This document shows positions 39,149 to 47,656 of a DNA stretch of 64,000 nt, piece after piece (within the stretch, counting starts at the first letter, position 1; each line of letters starts with the position of its first letter). The notes under the pieces were generated by a model. It ran no database searches, was not told the origin of the DNA, and worked only from the letters and a program-made list of their open reading frames with translations. The stretch spans positions 81,573-145,572 of the forward strand of contig NZ_LMCW01000004.1 of NCBI RefSeq assembly GCF_001424945.1, in the 5' to 3' direction. Position numbers and translations under genes: made by a program. The stretch comes from Rhizobium sp. Root1203. Lineage in GTDB: Bacteria; Pseudomonadota; Alphaproteobacteria; Rhizobiales; Rhizobiaceae.

Positions 39149-40216
39149 ATGTCGACACGGCCTTTCCAGAGGATTTCTGCGCCACTGGGCACGTCGCTCG
39201 CGATTGTCGGGCTCATCGCGGTCGCCGCGCTGACGACACCCGATCTGCCCGAGCGAACCAGGCATAATCTCGAGATCCTGCTGGTCGGCATATGGGCCGC
39301 CTATCTGCTGCAGCTGGCGGAAACGCTGATCGTGCCGCGATCGGTCGATTTTCGCGACAGGATACCGTCGGTCACGGTGGATGTGCTCGCCGTTGCGGTC
39401 CCGTTTGCCGCTTTCCTTTTCGTCGGCCGGCGGGACCAGAGCCTTTATTGTGCCGTCTGGCTGCTGAAGCCGCTGCGCTATTCGACTTTCTTCCGCCTGC
39501 TGGGCCGGGTGGTGCGAAACGAGGCGCGCAATCTGATCGGCGTCACCTCGATTTTCGGCATTGTCCTCTTCGGTGCGGCTCTCGCCGCTTATGTGATCGA
39601 GCGCGACGCGCAGCCGGAGCGCTTCGGCAGCATTCCGCAGGCAATGTGGTGGGCCGTGGTGACGCTGTCGACGACCGGCTACGGCGACGAGATTCCGCAA
39701 TCCCTGGCCGGGCGCGTGCTCGCCGGGCTGGTGATGATGAGCGGCATCGGCATCTTTGCGCTGTGGGCGGGCATCCTGGCCACGGGTTTCTACGAGGAAG
39801 TCCGCCGGCAGGATTTCGTGCGCAACTGGCAGCTGGTGGCGGCCGTCCCGCTCTTCCAGCGGCTTGGTTCGGCCGCTTTGGTCGAGATCGTACGGTCGCT
39901 CAGGGCGCGCGTCGTGCCGGCCGGCACCGTCATCTGCCGCAAGGGCGACGTCGGCGATCAGATGTTCTTCATCGTCGAGGGCCATGTCAGCGTCGCGACG
40001 CCGGAGCCGGTGGATCTCGGCGCCGGCAGCTTCTTCGGCGAGATGGCGCTGATCACAGGCGAGCCGCGCTCGGCGACTGTCAGCGCTGTGACCGAGGTCT
40101 CGTTGCTGTCGCTCTACGCGGTGGATTTCCAGGTCCTGACCAGCAGCAATCCCGATATTGCGGACGCCATCCGCAAGACCGCGATCGAGCGCCGCGGCGC
40201 CGTGCCGAAGGAATGA
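39149..40216 (+). CDS. Cyclic-nucleotide-gated potassium channel (MloK1 type)
   Basis: A 355-residue channel, the same length as Mesorhizobium loti MloK1. A six-helix voltage-sensor-like core begins at residue 14 (LGTSLAIVGLIAVAALT). The K+ selectivity filter TTGYGD is at 175-180. A cyclic-nucleotide-binding domain closes the protein (about 225-350), with the phosphate cassette FFGEMALITGEPRSATVS near 296-313. S4 has few basic residues (LLKPLRYSTFFRLLGRVVR), so gating is likely by ligand. Cyclase genes lie on both sides, strongly suggesting cAMP-gated K+ flux. Confidence 0.9.
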   Translation: MSTRPFQRISAPLGTSLAIVGLIAVAALTTPDLPERTRHNLEILLVGIWAAYLLQLAETLIVPRSVDFRDRIPSVTVDVLAVAVPFAAFLFVGRRDQSLYCAVWLLKPLRYSTFFRLLGRVVRNEARNLIGVTSIFGIVLFGAALAAYVIERDAQPERFGSIPQAMWWAVVTLSTTGYGDEIPQSLAGRVLAGLVMMSGIGIFALWAGILATGFYEEVRRQDFVRNWQLVAAVPLFQRLGSAALVEIVRSLRARVVPAGTVICRKGDVGDQMFFIVEGHVSVATPEPVDLGAGSFFGEMALITGEPRSATVSAVTEVSLLSLYAVDFQVLTSSNPDIADAIRKTAIERRGAVPKE

Positions 40217-40292
40217 TGTCAAAAACGCCATGTGGCGCGAGATGTGCTAGATTGCCTGTCTCATTGTTCGCTGACGATCCGAGGTGTCGACG

Positions 40293-42050
40293 ATGCGCCG
40301 CCGGCTTGCAACAATTCTGGTGGGTGATTATGTCGGTTCGACTTCCGCGATGGAGGTCGACGAGGAGGCAAGCGTATCGCGCGTGAACGCATGTCTTGAT
40401 GCCATAGACCAATGCGTCAAACGCCACGACGGCCGCGTGTTCGGCACGGCCGGAGATTGCGTGCTGGCCGAGTTCGACAGCCCCGTCAATGCGCTGCGAT
40501 CTGCCATCGACGCACGATATCGGGTCAGCGAGGTGCCGGGGGTCGGTGCGCGTGACATGCGCTTCGGGCTGCACATCGCCGACGTGGTGGTCGTCGGCGA
40601 CGACCTGAGGGGCGACGGCGTAAATATTGCGGCACGGATCGAAGCCTCGGCCGAGCCCGGTGCGATCGAGGTTTCGGCGGCCCTCTACGACCAGGTGCGC
40701 CGCATCTCGCCGTGCAAGTTCGATTTCGTCGGCGAGCGGCAGCTGAAAGGCATATCGGAGCCAATGCAGGTCTATCGCGTCGCCGCCCTGATGGATCGCC
40801 ACGGCTATCAGGTTGCCCCGACGCGGCTGGAACCGGAGACCTCGGGGCCGTTTCGCGCGAATTCGGTTGCGGTCACCCGCCTCGGTGTCGCGCCGGGGGC
40901 GGATCAGGACCAGCTCTTCCTTGCGGAAGGCATCACCGACGATCTGACGCTGGAACTCAGCCGTCTCAAGAGCCTCTTCGTCAGCTCACGGACAGCATCG
41001 ACGGTATTGACGACGTCCGACCCGGTTGAAATCGGTAAGGCGCTCGGCGTGCGTTACGTCGTCGGCGGTTCGGTGCGCAAGGCGGGCACCGACGTGCGCA
41101 TCAACATCGCCTTGACGGAGACCGGCGAAGGGCACCTCATCTGGAGCGATCGCATCCGAAGGCCGTTTCAGGAACTGCTCGACGTCATGGACGAGATCAC
41201 CGCGCGCGTCGCCGCTACGATCTCCGGCCGTGTCGAGCAATCGGAACTGTCCGCCGCGCGGCTGAAGCGGCCGGAGACGATGTCGGCATACGAATACTAC
41301 CTGAGGGGACTCGATCACCATCGCCTGGCGGGTGTTTCCGACGACCACATTCACGAAGCCATGCGCTGGTTCGAGAAATCCATGGGGCTCGATCCGAATT
41401 TCGGACGGCCCTTCGCCATGCACGTCTGTTCCTGGAGCAATCTTCCGTCATTCGATCTGTCCCGCGCCGAAAGCCAGGTCGCCCATGCGCTCGACCTGGA
41501 CGCGACCGATCCGGAAGCCCATCGCATCATGGGGTCGATCAAGATGAAATCCGGCGACTTCGCGACCTCGCGCTTTCACCACAACAGGGCCTTCGAACTC
41601 GCTCCCAACGACGCCTACATGATCGGGCGGAGTGCCTCCTTCTACGTCTTCGTGGGCGAAGCGTCGCGGGCATTGGAACTTCTCGACCGCGCCGAAGCAC
41701 TGGATCCCTTCCTGCCCGTCTGGATCATCGAAGAGCGGGTCGCAGCCCTCTATGTGCTCGACCGGTTCGACGATATGCTGGGCGTCGCACACGCGCTCCC
41801 GTTCCAGACCAGGCGCACCCTGATCTACCAGATCGCCGCGCACATCGCCCGCGGGCGCCCCGACGAAGCGCGGGCGCTCGTCAAACAGGCGCTTTCACTC
41901 GATCCCGGCCTGTCGACCCAGTACATCTGCGTCCAGGAAACCTTCGAGGATCCGGTCATTGTGGAAACCCTGATCGGACGCGTGCGCGAAGCGGGATTTC
42001 CCGCAGGACCGGACGAGGTGGACGGCCGGGTTGCTGTGTGTGGGGCGTAA
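40293..42050 (+). CDS. Class III nucleotide cyclase with TolB-like and TPR domains (second copy)
   Basis: A 585-residue paralog of the cyclase at 37197-38981. The cyclase domain (about residues 4-165) shows ATILVGDYVGSTSAME, GTAGDCVLAEF and DDLRGDGVNIAARIEA. The middle domain includes LFLAEGITDDLTLELSRLK and VRYVVGGSVRKAGTDVRIN. TPR-like repeats follow to the end. The ATG at 40293 follows GAGG; a GTG nine bases earlier is an alternative. It starts about 76 bases after the channel stop, on the same strand, so channel and cyclase may be one transcript. Confidence 0.88.
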   Translation: MRRRLATILVGDYVGSTSAMEVDEEASVSRVNACLDAIDQCVKRHDGRVFGTAGDCVLAEFDSPVNALRSAIDARYRVSEVPGVGARDMRFGLHIADVVVVGDDLRGDGVNIAARIEASAEPGAIEVSAALYDQVRRISPCKFDFVGERQLKGISEPMQVYRVAALMDRHGYQVAPTRLEPETSGPFRANSVAVTRLGVAPGADQDQLFLAEGITDDLTLELSRLKSLFVSSRTASTVLTTSDPVEIGKALGVRYVVGGSVRKAGTDVRINIALTETGEGHLIWSDRIRRPFQELLDVMDEITARVAATISGRVEQSELSAARLKRPETMSAYEYYLRGLDHHRLAGVSDDHIHEAMRWFEKSMGLDPNFGRPFAMHVCSWSNLPSFDLSRAESQVAHALDLDATDPEAHRIMGSIKMKSGDFATSRFHHNRAFELAPNDAYMIGRSASFYVFVGEASRALELLDRAEALDPFLPVWIIEERVAALYVLDRFDDMLGVAHALPFQTRRTLIYQIAAHIARGRPDEARALVKQALSLDPGLSTQYICVQETFEDPVIVETLIGRVREAGFPAGPDEVDGRVAVCGA

Positions 42051-42062
42051 GCGATGCGGCGA

Positions 42063-43367
42063 TCAGCTCCGGAGTGTGCGGAAGGCATTGCGCAGCTCGG
42101 CGCAGAACAGGTCTCGTTGTTCCCAGGCTGCGAAATGACCGCCCTTGTCGACCTCGTTGTAATAGATGAGATTGCCGTAGGCCCGCTCCACCCAACTCCT
42201 CGGCGGCCTGTAGACCTCGCCGGGGAAAATACTGACTGCGGCGGGGATCGAGACGGGAACGAGCTTCGCATTGTGGGCAGCGTTTTCCCAGTATATCCGC
42301 GCACTGGCAGCACCGGTATTGGTAAGCCAATACAAGGTGATGTTGTCGAGAATCGCGTCCTGCGAGATCGACGCTTCGGGATTGCCGCGCGTGAACACCC
42401 AGTCAGCCAGCTTGTCATATAGCCATGCCGCCAGTCCTACCGGGGAGTCGGACAAGCCGTAGCCGATCGTTTGTGGGCGGGTCGCCATGATGGCGGCATA
42501 TCCGAACCCCTGGCTCAGGAACTCTCTTATCTGATCGAAGACAGCTTTTTCCTGGCTGCTCAGATTTGCCGGAGCGGGTTCACCGTTCTTCAGGGCCATG
42601 GCAATCTCCGGCGGAACCGTCGTGGCACGCTCTATCCGGTTCACGTGGATGCCCAACAGGCCCGCCGGCGCCTGGCGGGCCATGGCATCCGAGATTATCG
42701 CACCCCAGTCCCCGCCCTGCGAAACGTAGGCTTGATACCCGAGCCGCTTCATCAGTGTGTCCCAGGCGCGACCGATACGCTGCGGGTCCCAACCGGTGTC
42801 GTGCGGCTTTTCCGAGAAGCCGAATCCCGGCATCGACGGAAGAACCAGATGAAAGGCATCCTCGGCGCTCCCCCCATAAGCCGTGGGATCGGTGAGCGGA
42901 CCTACGACGTCAAGAAACTCGAAGATCGAACCCGGCCATCCGTGGGTCATGACGAGCGGCATGGCTTTCGGGTGGCGTGACCTGACGTGAATGAAATGGA
43001 TATCCAGTCCGTCGATGTTGGTCAGAAACTGGGGCAACGCGTTCAGCTTTGCCTCGGCCTTGCGCCAGTCGTAGCCGTTCGCCCAGCGCGTCACCAGCCG
43101 CTGGAGTTCAGCGAGTTGGACGCCCTGGGAGCGATCGTCGACGGTTTCCTGCTCAGGCATGCGTGCCTGGGCGAGACGGCGATGGAGATCGTCCAGGGCT
43201 TCTTGCGGCACCGAGACACGAAACGGCCTGATGTCGGCATTGGAAGCCTTGGGTGTGGCGGGGTCGGCGGCCGCCAGGGCGGGCGCAAACACAGGCAGTG
43301 CTGCAACCGCCGCTCCGCCAAGAAGCAGCGTACGGCGAGTCACTACGGCAAGGTGCTGCATCGTCAT
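42063..43367 (-). CDS. Exported epoxide-hydrolase-like alpha/beta hydrolase
   Basis: A 434-residue protein with a twin-arginine signal (TRRTLLLGGAAVAALPVFAP). It begins the microsomal-type epoxide hydrolase N-terminal domain near IRPFRVSVPQEALDDLHRRL and continues as an alpha/beta hydrolase: the oxyanion HGWPGS near 145, the nucleophile Asp in GGDWGAII near 218, and a late catalytic His in KGGHFAAWEQ. Folded export through Tat fits the fold. The natural substrate is unknown. Same-strand neighbours (cupin, nitrilase) are close, and the end faces the cyclase gene. Confidence 0.85.
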   Translation of the reverse strand: MTMQHLAVVTRRTLLLGGAAVAALPVFAPALAAADPATPKASNADIRPFRVSVPQEALDDLHRRLAQARMPEQETVDDRSQGVQLAELQRLVTRWANGYDWRKAEAKLNALPQFLTNIDGLDIHFIHVRSRHPKAMPLVMTHGWPGSIFEFLDVVGPLTDPTAYGGSAEDAFHLVLPSMPGFGFSEKPHDTGWDPQRIGRAWDTLMKRLGYQAYVSQGGDWGAIISDAMARQAPAGLLGIHVNRIERATTVPPEIAMALKNGEPAPANLSSQEKAVFDQIREFLSQGFGYAAIMATRPQTIGYGLSDSPVGLAAWLYDKLADWVFTRGNPEASISQDAILDNITLYWLTNTGAASARIYWENAAHNAKLVPVSIPAAVSIFPGEVYRPPRSWVERAYGNLIYYNEVDKGGHFAAWEQRDLFCAELRNAFRTLRS

Positions 43368-43393
43368 GTTCGTACCTCCTCAGGTGTCGCCAG

Positions 43394-43789
43394 CTATTCG
43401 GCGGGCTGGACCAGCGCAGGACCTTTCCTCACGATATAGGTGGCAAGCTCGGACGCCGTGCCATCGCCCAGGTTTTTAGCCAGATGCGCCACGCCGTCCG
43501 GAATGAACACGCTGTCGCCGGCCTTGAGCGTGACGGGCTGTTTGCCCTCGATCTGGTACTCGAGCGTGCCTTGAAGGACATAGGCCACCTCTTCACCCGG
43601 GTGCCTGTGCTTGATCGAGACCGCGCCGGGCTCGAAGTCCACGCGGACCTGCAAAACTTCGCGGTCGGCAACGCTGAAGTCGCTTCTCAGAAGATCCGTG
43701 CGGTGGAGCTGTTGTGCGTACGCCGGCTGCCCGGAAAGGGCGCCGCCCAGTATCAGCAACGCCGCTGTCATCACTCGTTTCATGGTCAT
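43394..43789 (-). CDS. Periplasmic cupin-domain protein
   Basis: A 131-residue protein with a signal peptide (MKRVMTAALLILGGALSGQP) and a single cupin barrel. The first motif holds the metal ligands KHRHPGEEVAYVLQG (His, His, Glu) and the second has GDSVFIPDGVAHLAKN (His). It is a probable small metalloenzyme or sugar-type binding cupin; its activity is unknown. Its ATG at 43789 has GAGGAAA upstream; MKRV (43783) is the alternative. It lies 26 bases before the hydrolase gene on the same strand, so both probably form one transcript. Confidence 0.78.
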   Translation of the reverse strand: MTMKRVMTAALLILGGALSGQPAYAQQLHRTDLLRSDFSVADREVLQVRVDFEPGAVSIKHRHPGEEVAYVLQGTLEYQIEGKQPVTLKAGDSVFIPDGVAHLAKNLGDGTASELATYIVRKGPALVQPAE

Positions 43790-43986
43790 GTCGCTTTTCC
43801 TCAATCTCTGGCTCCCGACCGTCCTGCGGCCGGAATTGAGCGCTGTTTTCGGGAGTGCCGTGCCGCCAACGCTGGTCTAAACCTTGCCGGTCACAACGCG
43901 ATTTAGCGGCATGCATGTATCTGCGACGTGTCCGCCCGGGCGAATTTTGTAAGAAGTTGTAACAAGCGGGCTTTGGCGGCTGCCGG

Positions 43987-44982
43987 TCACAGGACCTCCG
44001 ATGTCCTCTCGCCGTTTGTGACCGGGCGGGATGCTTCCGCCTCCCTGTACGCGCTGCGGTCATGCATATGCGGCGCGGGCGACCGATCAACCAGCAGGCT
44101 CAGCAGCTCGGGGCGGCTGTAGTGGCCGCGCGAGTCCATGAGCCGCTTGCGCGCGTCGATCAGCGCGAAATCCAGATCGGCGATGACATCGCCTTCGCCG
44201 GACGTCAGCGCCTCGCCGACGATCTGCCCGTCGGGCGCAATGATGGCGGTAAAGCAGCCACCGGAAATCGGGCCGATCGGCGCGCCGGTGTCCTTCATGA
44301 TTTGCGCCTGCTGATCCGGATCCAGCCAGGCGGTCGCACAGACGACGAAGCATCCGGATTCCAGCGCGTGCTGGCGGACATTGACTTCCGTCTGTGCCGC
44401 AAAGAGAGGACCGGCAAAGGAGCCGGGATACATCGCCGAGTGAATCTGCTCGCCGTCGGCGATGAGCGCGTATCGGGCGAGCGGGAGATAGTGCTCCCAA
44501 CATGCAAGCTGCCCAATGCGCCCAGCGGCGCTGTCCACGGCGTGCAAGCCCGAACCGTCGCCTTGCCCCCATATCATTCGCTCATGGTGCGTTGGCGTAA
44601 GCTTGCGGCGCCGCTGGATCAGAGTCCCGTCGGCATCGAAGAGAAGCTGGGTATTGTAGATCGATCCGCCATCCCGTTCGTTGACTCCGATCGACACGAC
44701 GATGCCGGCTTCCCTGGCTGCTTTGCCGATGGCATCCGTCTCAGGGGAGGGGACGACGACGGATTCCTCCAGCAGACGCTGGTGTTCCTTTGCATTCGCA
44801 TAGGGCGGCTGCACAAAGGAAAAATACGGGTAGTAGGGAACGATTGTCTCGGGGAATGTCGCGAACTGCACGCCGAGCCGTCCAAGTTCGCGGATCTTGT
44901 CGACGATCTTGTCGACCGTGCCTTTCCGGCTGTAGAGCACGGGACTGATTTGAACGGCTGCGGCTTTGACTATCATACTCAT
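43987..44982 (-). CDS. Nitrilase (Nit1-type carbon-nitrogen hydrolase)
   Basis: A 331-residue nitrilase with the complete Glu-Lys-Cys triad: Glu 45 in FPETIVPYY, Lys 127 in [12 protein letters not shown], and Cys 161 in [12 protein letters not shown]. The length and the CWEHYLP context indicate the true nitrilase branch hydrolysing nitriles to acids rather than an amidase. The start ATG 44982 has AAGGAA just upstream. A perfect 16-base palindrome lies 24 bases ahead of the start and matches one at the marR gene, so the adjacent regulator likely controls it. Confidence 0.9.
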   Translation of the reverse strand: MSMIVKAAAVQISPVLYSRKGTVDKIVDKIRELGRLGVQFATFPETIVPYYPYFSFVQPPYANAKEHQRLLEESVVVPSPETDAIGKAAREAGIVVSIGVNERDGGSIYNTQLLFDADGTLIQRRRKLTPTHHERMIWGQGDGSGLHAVDSAAGRIGQLACWEHYLPLARYALIADGEQIHSAMYPGSFAGPLFAAQTEVNVRQHALESGCFVVCATAWLDPDQQAQIMKDTGAPIGPISGGCFTAIIAPDGQIVGEALTSGEGDVIADLDFALIDARKRLMDSRGHYSRPELLSLLVDRSPAPHMHDRSAYREAEASRPVTNGERTSEVL

Positions 44983-45005
44983 TCTAAGTTCCTTTCTAAG
45001 GCTTG

Positions 45006-45021
45006 TGTTGCATATGCAACA
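45006..45021. promoter_or_regulatory. MarR operator before the nitrilase gene
   Basis: TGTTGCATATGCAACA is a perfect 16-base palindrome. It lies between marR and the nitrilase start and matches the site at 45507-45522 (TGTTGTATATACACTA on the minus strand) in 13 of 16 positions. This is what is expected of a regulator controlling itself and its neighbour. Confidence 0.7.
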
Positions 45022-45032
45022 TTAAGCGCCCA

Positions 45033-45497
45033 CTACTCGTAGGGTTCGGTGAGGGGGAGGCTGTCTGCAACCTCCACGATTGCGTTCGCGCCGGCGTCTC
45101 CAAGCAGTTCCTTTGCTCTTGCCTGCGCGTCTCGCCAGGAGGGAGCCGCCGACTCCAGCAACTGGCTGCCTGTATTCGAGATAACGATGGGGCGCCGCCG
45201 CCCCCCGGCATCGGAGACCACTTCTTCTATCCAGCCTTCGGCCAACAAAAGCGCCAGATTGCGCGTCAGCGTGGACCGCTCCTGGTGATTGGCGCGCCCG
45301 ATCTCCGAGCGACTGGCGCCTCCCATCTTTGCGATCAGCACCAGCAAAGAGAACTGTGGTGCGTTGATCCCGTGCGGTCGCAGGAAATGATCGTAAATGC
45401 TGGTGATCACGCGTGCGATACGTCGCGTGCGCGTCATCATACACTCACGCGTGATTTCTCCAACAACTCCGATGCGTGTCCGATCATTCTTCGTCAT
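45033..45497 (-). CDS. MarR-family transcriptional regulator
   Basis: A 154-residue winged-helix MarR regulator. The first helix is RTRRIARVITSIYDHFLRPH, the recognition part follows as SRSEIGRANHQERSTLTRNL, and the wing reads VSDAGGRRRPIVISNTGSQL. It is the gene upstream of the nitrilase on the same strand, with about 50 bases between. Similar palindromes sit at both promoters, so it likely autoregulates and represses the nitrilase. The inducing compound may be a nitrile or aromatic acid, as inferred from the family only. Confidence 0.88.
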   Translation of the reverse strand: MTKNDRTRIGVVGEITRECMMTRTRRIARVITSIYDHFLRPHGINAPQFSLLVLIAKMGGASRSEIGRANHQERSTLTRNLALLLAEGWIEEVVSDAGGRRRPIVISNTGSQLLESAAPSWRDAQARAKELLGDAGANAIVEVADSLPLTEPYE

Positions 45498-45506
45498 GGC
45501 TCCGTA

Positions 45507-45522
45507 TAGTGTATATACAACA
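45507..45522. promoter_or_regulatory. MarR operator before marR
   Basis: TAGTGTATATACAACA (plus strand) centres on GTATATAC and begins 10 bases upstream of the marR start. Its sequence matches the palindrome ahead of the nitrilase gene. The position fits autoregulation. Confidence 0.6.
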
Positions 45523-45596
45523 TAGCCGTCAAGCTGTTTCTGATGTTTGGGGGCTGGTTCGCGATCCGGAAGCAGCGGTTGCGTGAACCGCCGGCC

Positions 45597-47012
45597 TTAT
45601 GTCGATCGCTTCATCGGTGGTTGCTTCCACGTTCCGTCCAGCGCGGCTTTCTTGGGCCAGTAGAGGCGCATGATTACCGTGAATGGACCCTTGGGCGCAG
45701 GCAGCCAATTCGGCTCCTTATCCTTGCCCGGTGACTCGTTCTGGACATAGAACGTCAGGCCACCATCGGCATCCTTCACGAAGTGCGGCAGCATCGGCGA
45801 GTTGAGCAGGTAGCGGTCGATCGGATTGGCCACGAGCAGGCTCTGCGGCAATTCATACATCGTCAGTGACCAAAACGCGTTGACAGGCGGCAGTTGCCCC
45901 CTCTCGAATTTGATGGTGTAGCGGTTGGCACCGTCCAGCTTCTGCCCGTCCGCATCGAGGGCATAGACCGGATACATCGCTTCCTGCTTCGAATTGCCTC
46001 CGATGCCGAGCTTGGCTCCCGCCATGCGGTAGAGGTAGTTGTTCTTGAGGTACTGCCGGGTGCCGAACAGATCGCCGGAGGTCACTTTCCCGGTGTCGAT
46101 TTGCTCTTTCACCAAGGTCTCGAAATCACTCCAGGCGTCAGCCATCCCTTGCGCGACAGCGGCTTTCATTTCCGGCGATAGCTTGCTCGCATCGAAGGTC
46201 TTGCCCCCGCCGAGGCCGATCTGGGCGAAGCGCTTCCGCAGTTTGGTTTCGGATGGGTCGGTCGGGCAGTATTGCAGGATGAAGTTGAGGATGTTGAAAA
46301 AATCAGGCGACGTCTTTTCTTCGTCCGGCGTCAACGGCGTGATGAAATCAACGGCGGGCGCGGCTTTCGGCGCGGGCTTGCCGAGGAATTCGGACAAGGG
46401 CTCCGCCTTGTACCCGGCCTGGACTTTCTTGACGTTGTCGATATCGCCCGGATCGAACAGCTGCGTGCGATAGGCTGCCCATATGAAGTCGGTCTCCGAG
46501 CGGATCACTTTCTTGATCCCCTTGGGCGTCTTGCCTTTCCAGCCTGGCCCGGCGACGAGGAAGCTGCCGCCGCCATTGCCGGTTGCGCGGCTGCCGATAT
46601 AGGCGAAGTTGAACGTATAGGCATCGATGAACTGGACGCTGAAATAACGATCCTTTTCAATCTTCGGCACGGTGAGCACCATCGGTTCGGTGCGCAGGTC
46701 CATGCCCAGCCACGAGTAGGGGGTGTCCGAGTTCGGCGTCTGGATCGCCGTGTCCGCCGGGGTATAGACCCGCGGCGTGTTGATGATCTGGTTCCACGGA
46801 CCCTTGTATTCGGGGTTTTTGGCGTCGACGAAATAGGCGTACTGGATGCGGTAGCTGTCCACCATCGGGAAGCCGTAGATATAGGCCTCCTTGGCGATGG
46901 CGCGGGCCTCTGCCGCTGTAACATCGGCCGCCAGCACCATTGCCGGGGCAAACCCGGCAAACCCCGCAGCCAGAACCAAGCCTTTGGTGAAATCGCGCTT
47001 TGTCATGTGCAT
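45597..47012 (-). CDS. Exported DUF1254/DUF1214 protein
   Basis: A 471-residue protein with an N-terminal export signal ([20 protein letters not shown]; Lys-Arg rather than a full twin-Arg). The N-terminal domain is DUF1254 ([20 protein letters not shown] near 43-62, [19 protein letters not shown] near 90) and the C-terminal one DUF1214 ([20 protein letters not shown] near 385). The pair occurs widely in proteobacteria with no settled function. GGGAGG lies 6 bases before the first ATG (47012); a second ATG is two codons on. It is separate from the nitrilase locus. Confidence 0.82.
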   Translation of the reverse strand: MHMTKRDFTKGLVLAAGFAGFAPAMVLAADVTAAEARAIAKEAYIYGFPMVDSYRIQYAYFVDAKNPEYKGPWNQIINTPRVYTPADTAIQTPNSDTPYSWLGMDLRTEPMVLTVPKIEKDRYFSVQFIDAYTFNFAYIGSRATGNGGGSFLVAGPGWKGKTPKGIKKVIRSETDFIWAAYRTQLFDPGDIDNVKKVQAGYKAEPLSEFLGKPAPKAAPAVDFITPLTPDEEKTSPDFFNILNFILQYCPTDPSETKLRKRFAQIGLGGGKTFDASKLSPEMKAAVAQGMADAWSDFETLVKEQIDTGKVTSGDLFGTRQYLKNNYLYRMAGAKLGIGGNSKQEAMYPVYALDADGQKLDGANRYTIKFERGQLPPVNAFWSLTMYELPQSLLVANPIDRYLLNSPMLPHFVKDADGGLTFYVQNESPGKDKEPNWLPAPKGPFTVIMRLYWPKKAALDGTWKQPPMKRST

Positions 47013-47234
47013 GGCATGCCTCCCTTAACGCCAATCCCGATGATGGAATGGTGCGCCTGGATTGCGAAAATGCAAGTATGTAACCGTAAGCTACATCAGG
47101 ATCGGCGTTCAGACTGCCTGCCGCAATACACGGGAATGCCGTGGGGACAGCCGGGCGCTGGTCATGGCGTCGGGATGTCTCTTGCCTGCGTTCCGGATCG
47201 TTCCATCTTACAGCGGATACCTGGGGAAGCAGCT

Positions 47235-47519
47235 ATGTCCGATGATCACGAAGCCGTCCTGGTGCGGATAAGGGGTAAGGTGCAGGGCGTGAGTTTCCGC
47301 GTATGGACGCGGCGCGAGGCGTTGCAACTCGGCCTGGCCGGCTGGGTCCGCAACGAGGCGGACGGCTCCGTCGTCGCCTTGATCGCGGGAGCCGATGCCG
47401 CGATCTCGACCATGATCGAACGCTTCCGACGCGGGCCGCCCGGCGCTTCGGTGTCCGATGTCGAGACGCAGCCGACGACGCTCACGGAGATACCCGCAGG
47501 ATTCCGCATCGAAGGGTAA
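47235..47519 (+). CDS. Acylphosphatase
   Basis: A 94-residue acylphosphatase that hydrolyses carboxyl-phosphate bonds. The catalytic Arg is in [15 protein letters not shown] (about residue 22) and the catalytic Asn in [12 protein letters not shown] (about 40). Length and fold pattern are standard. The ATG at 47235 is taken because the long upstream frame only shadows the DUF1254 gene. It is divergent from that gene. Confidence 0.92.
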   Translation: MSDDHEAVLVRIRGKVQGVSFRVWTRREALQLGLAGWVRNEADGSVVALIAGADAAISTMIERFRRGPPGASVSDVETQPTTLTEIPAGFRIEG

Positions 47520-47656
47520 GGGTGACACAAAATGAACGTGTGTGCTCCCCGGCGTGACGCGTCCCCTTAACGCCGCGTTAACGTTTTTATGTGCTACCAT
47601 AAATTGCAATTAGGATTCAATGCATTTCACCTGCCAACCTTTGGTATTCATAGGCA

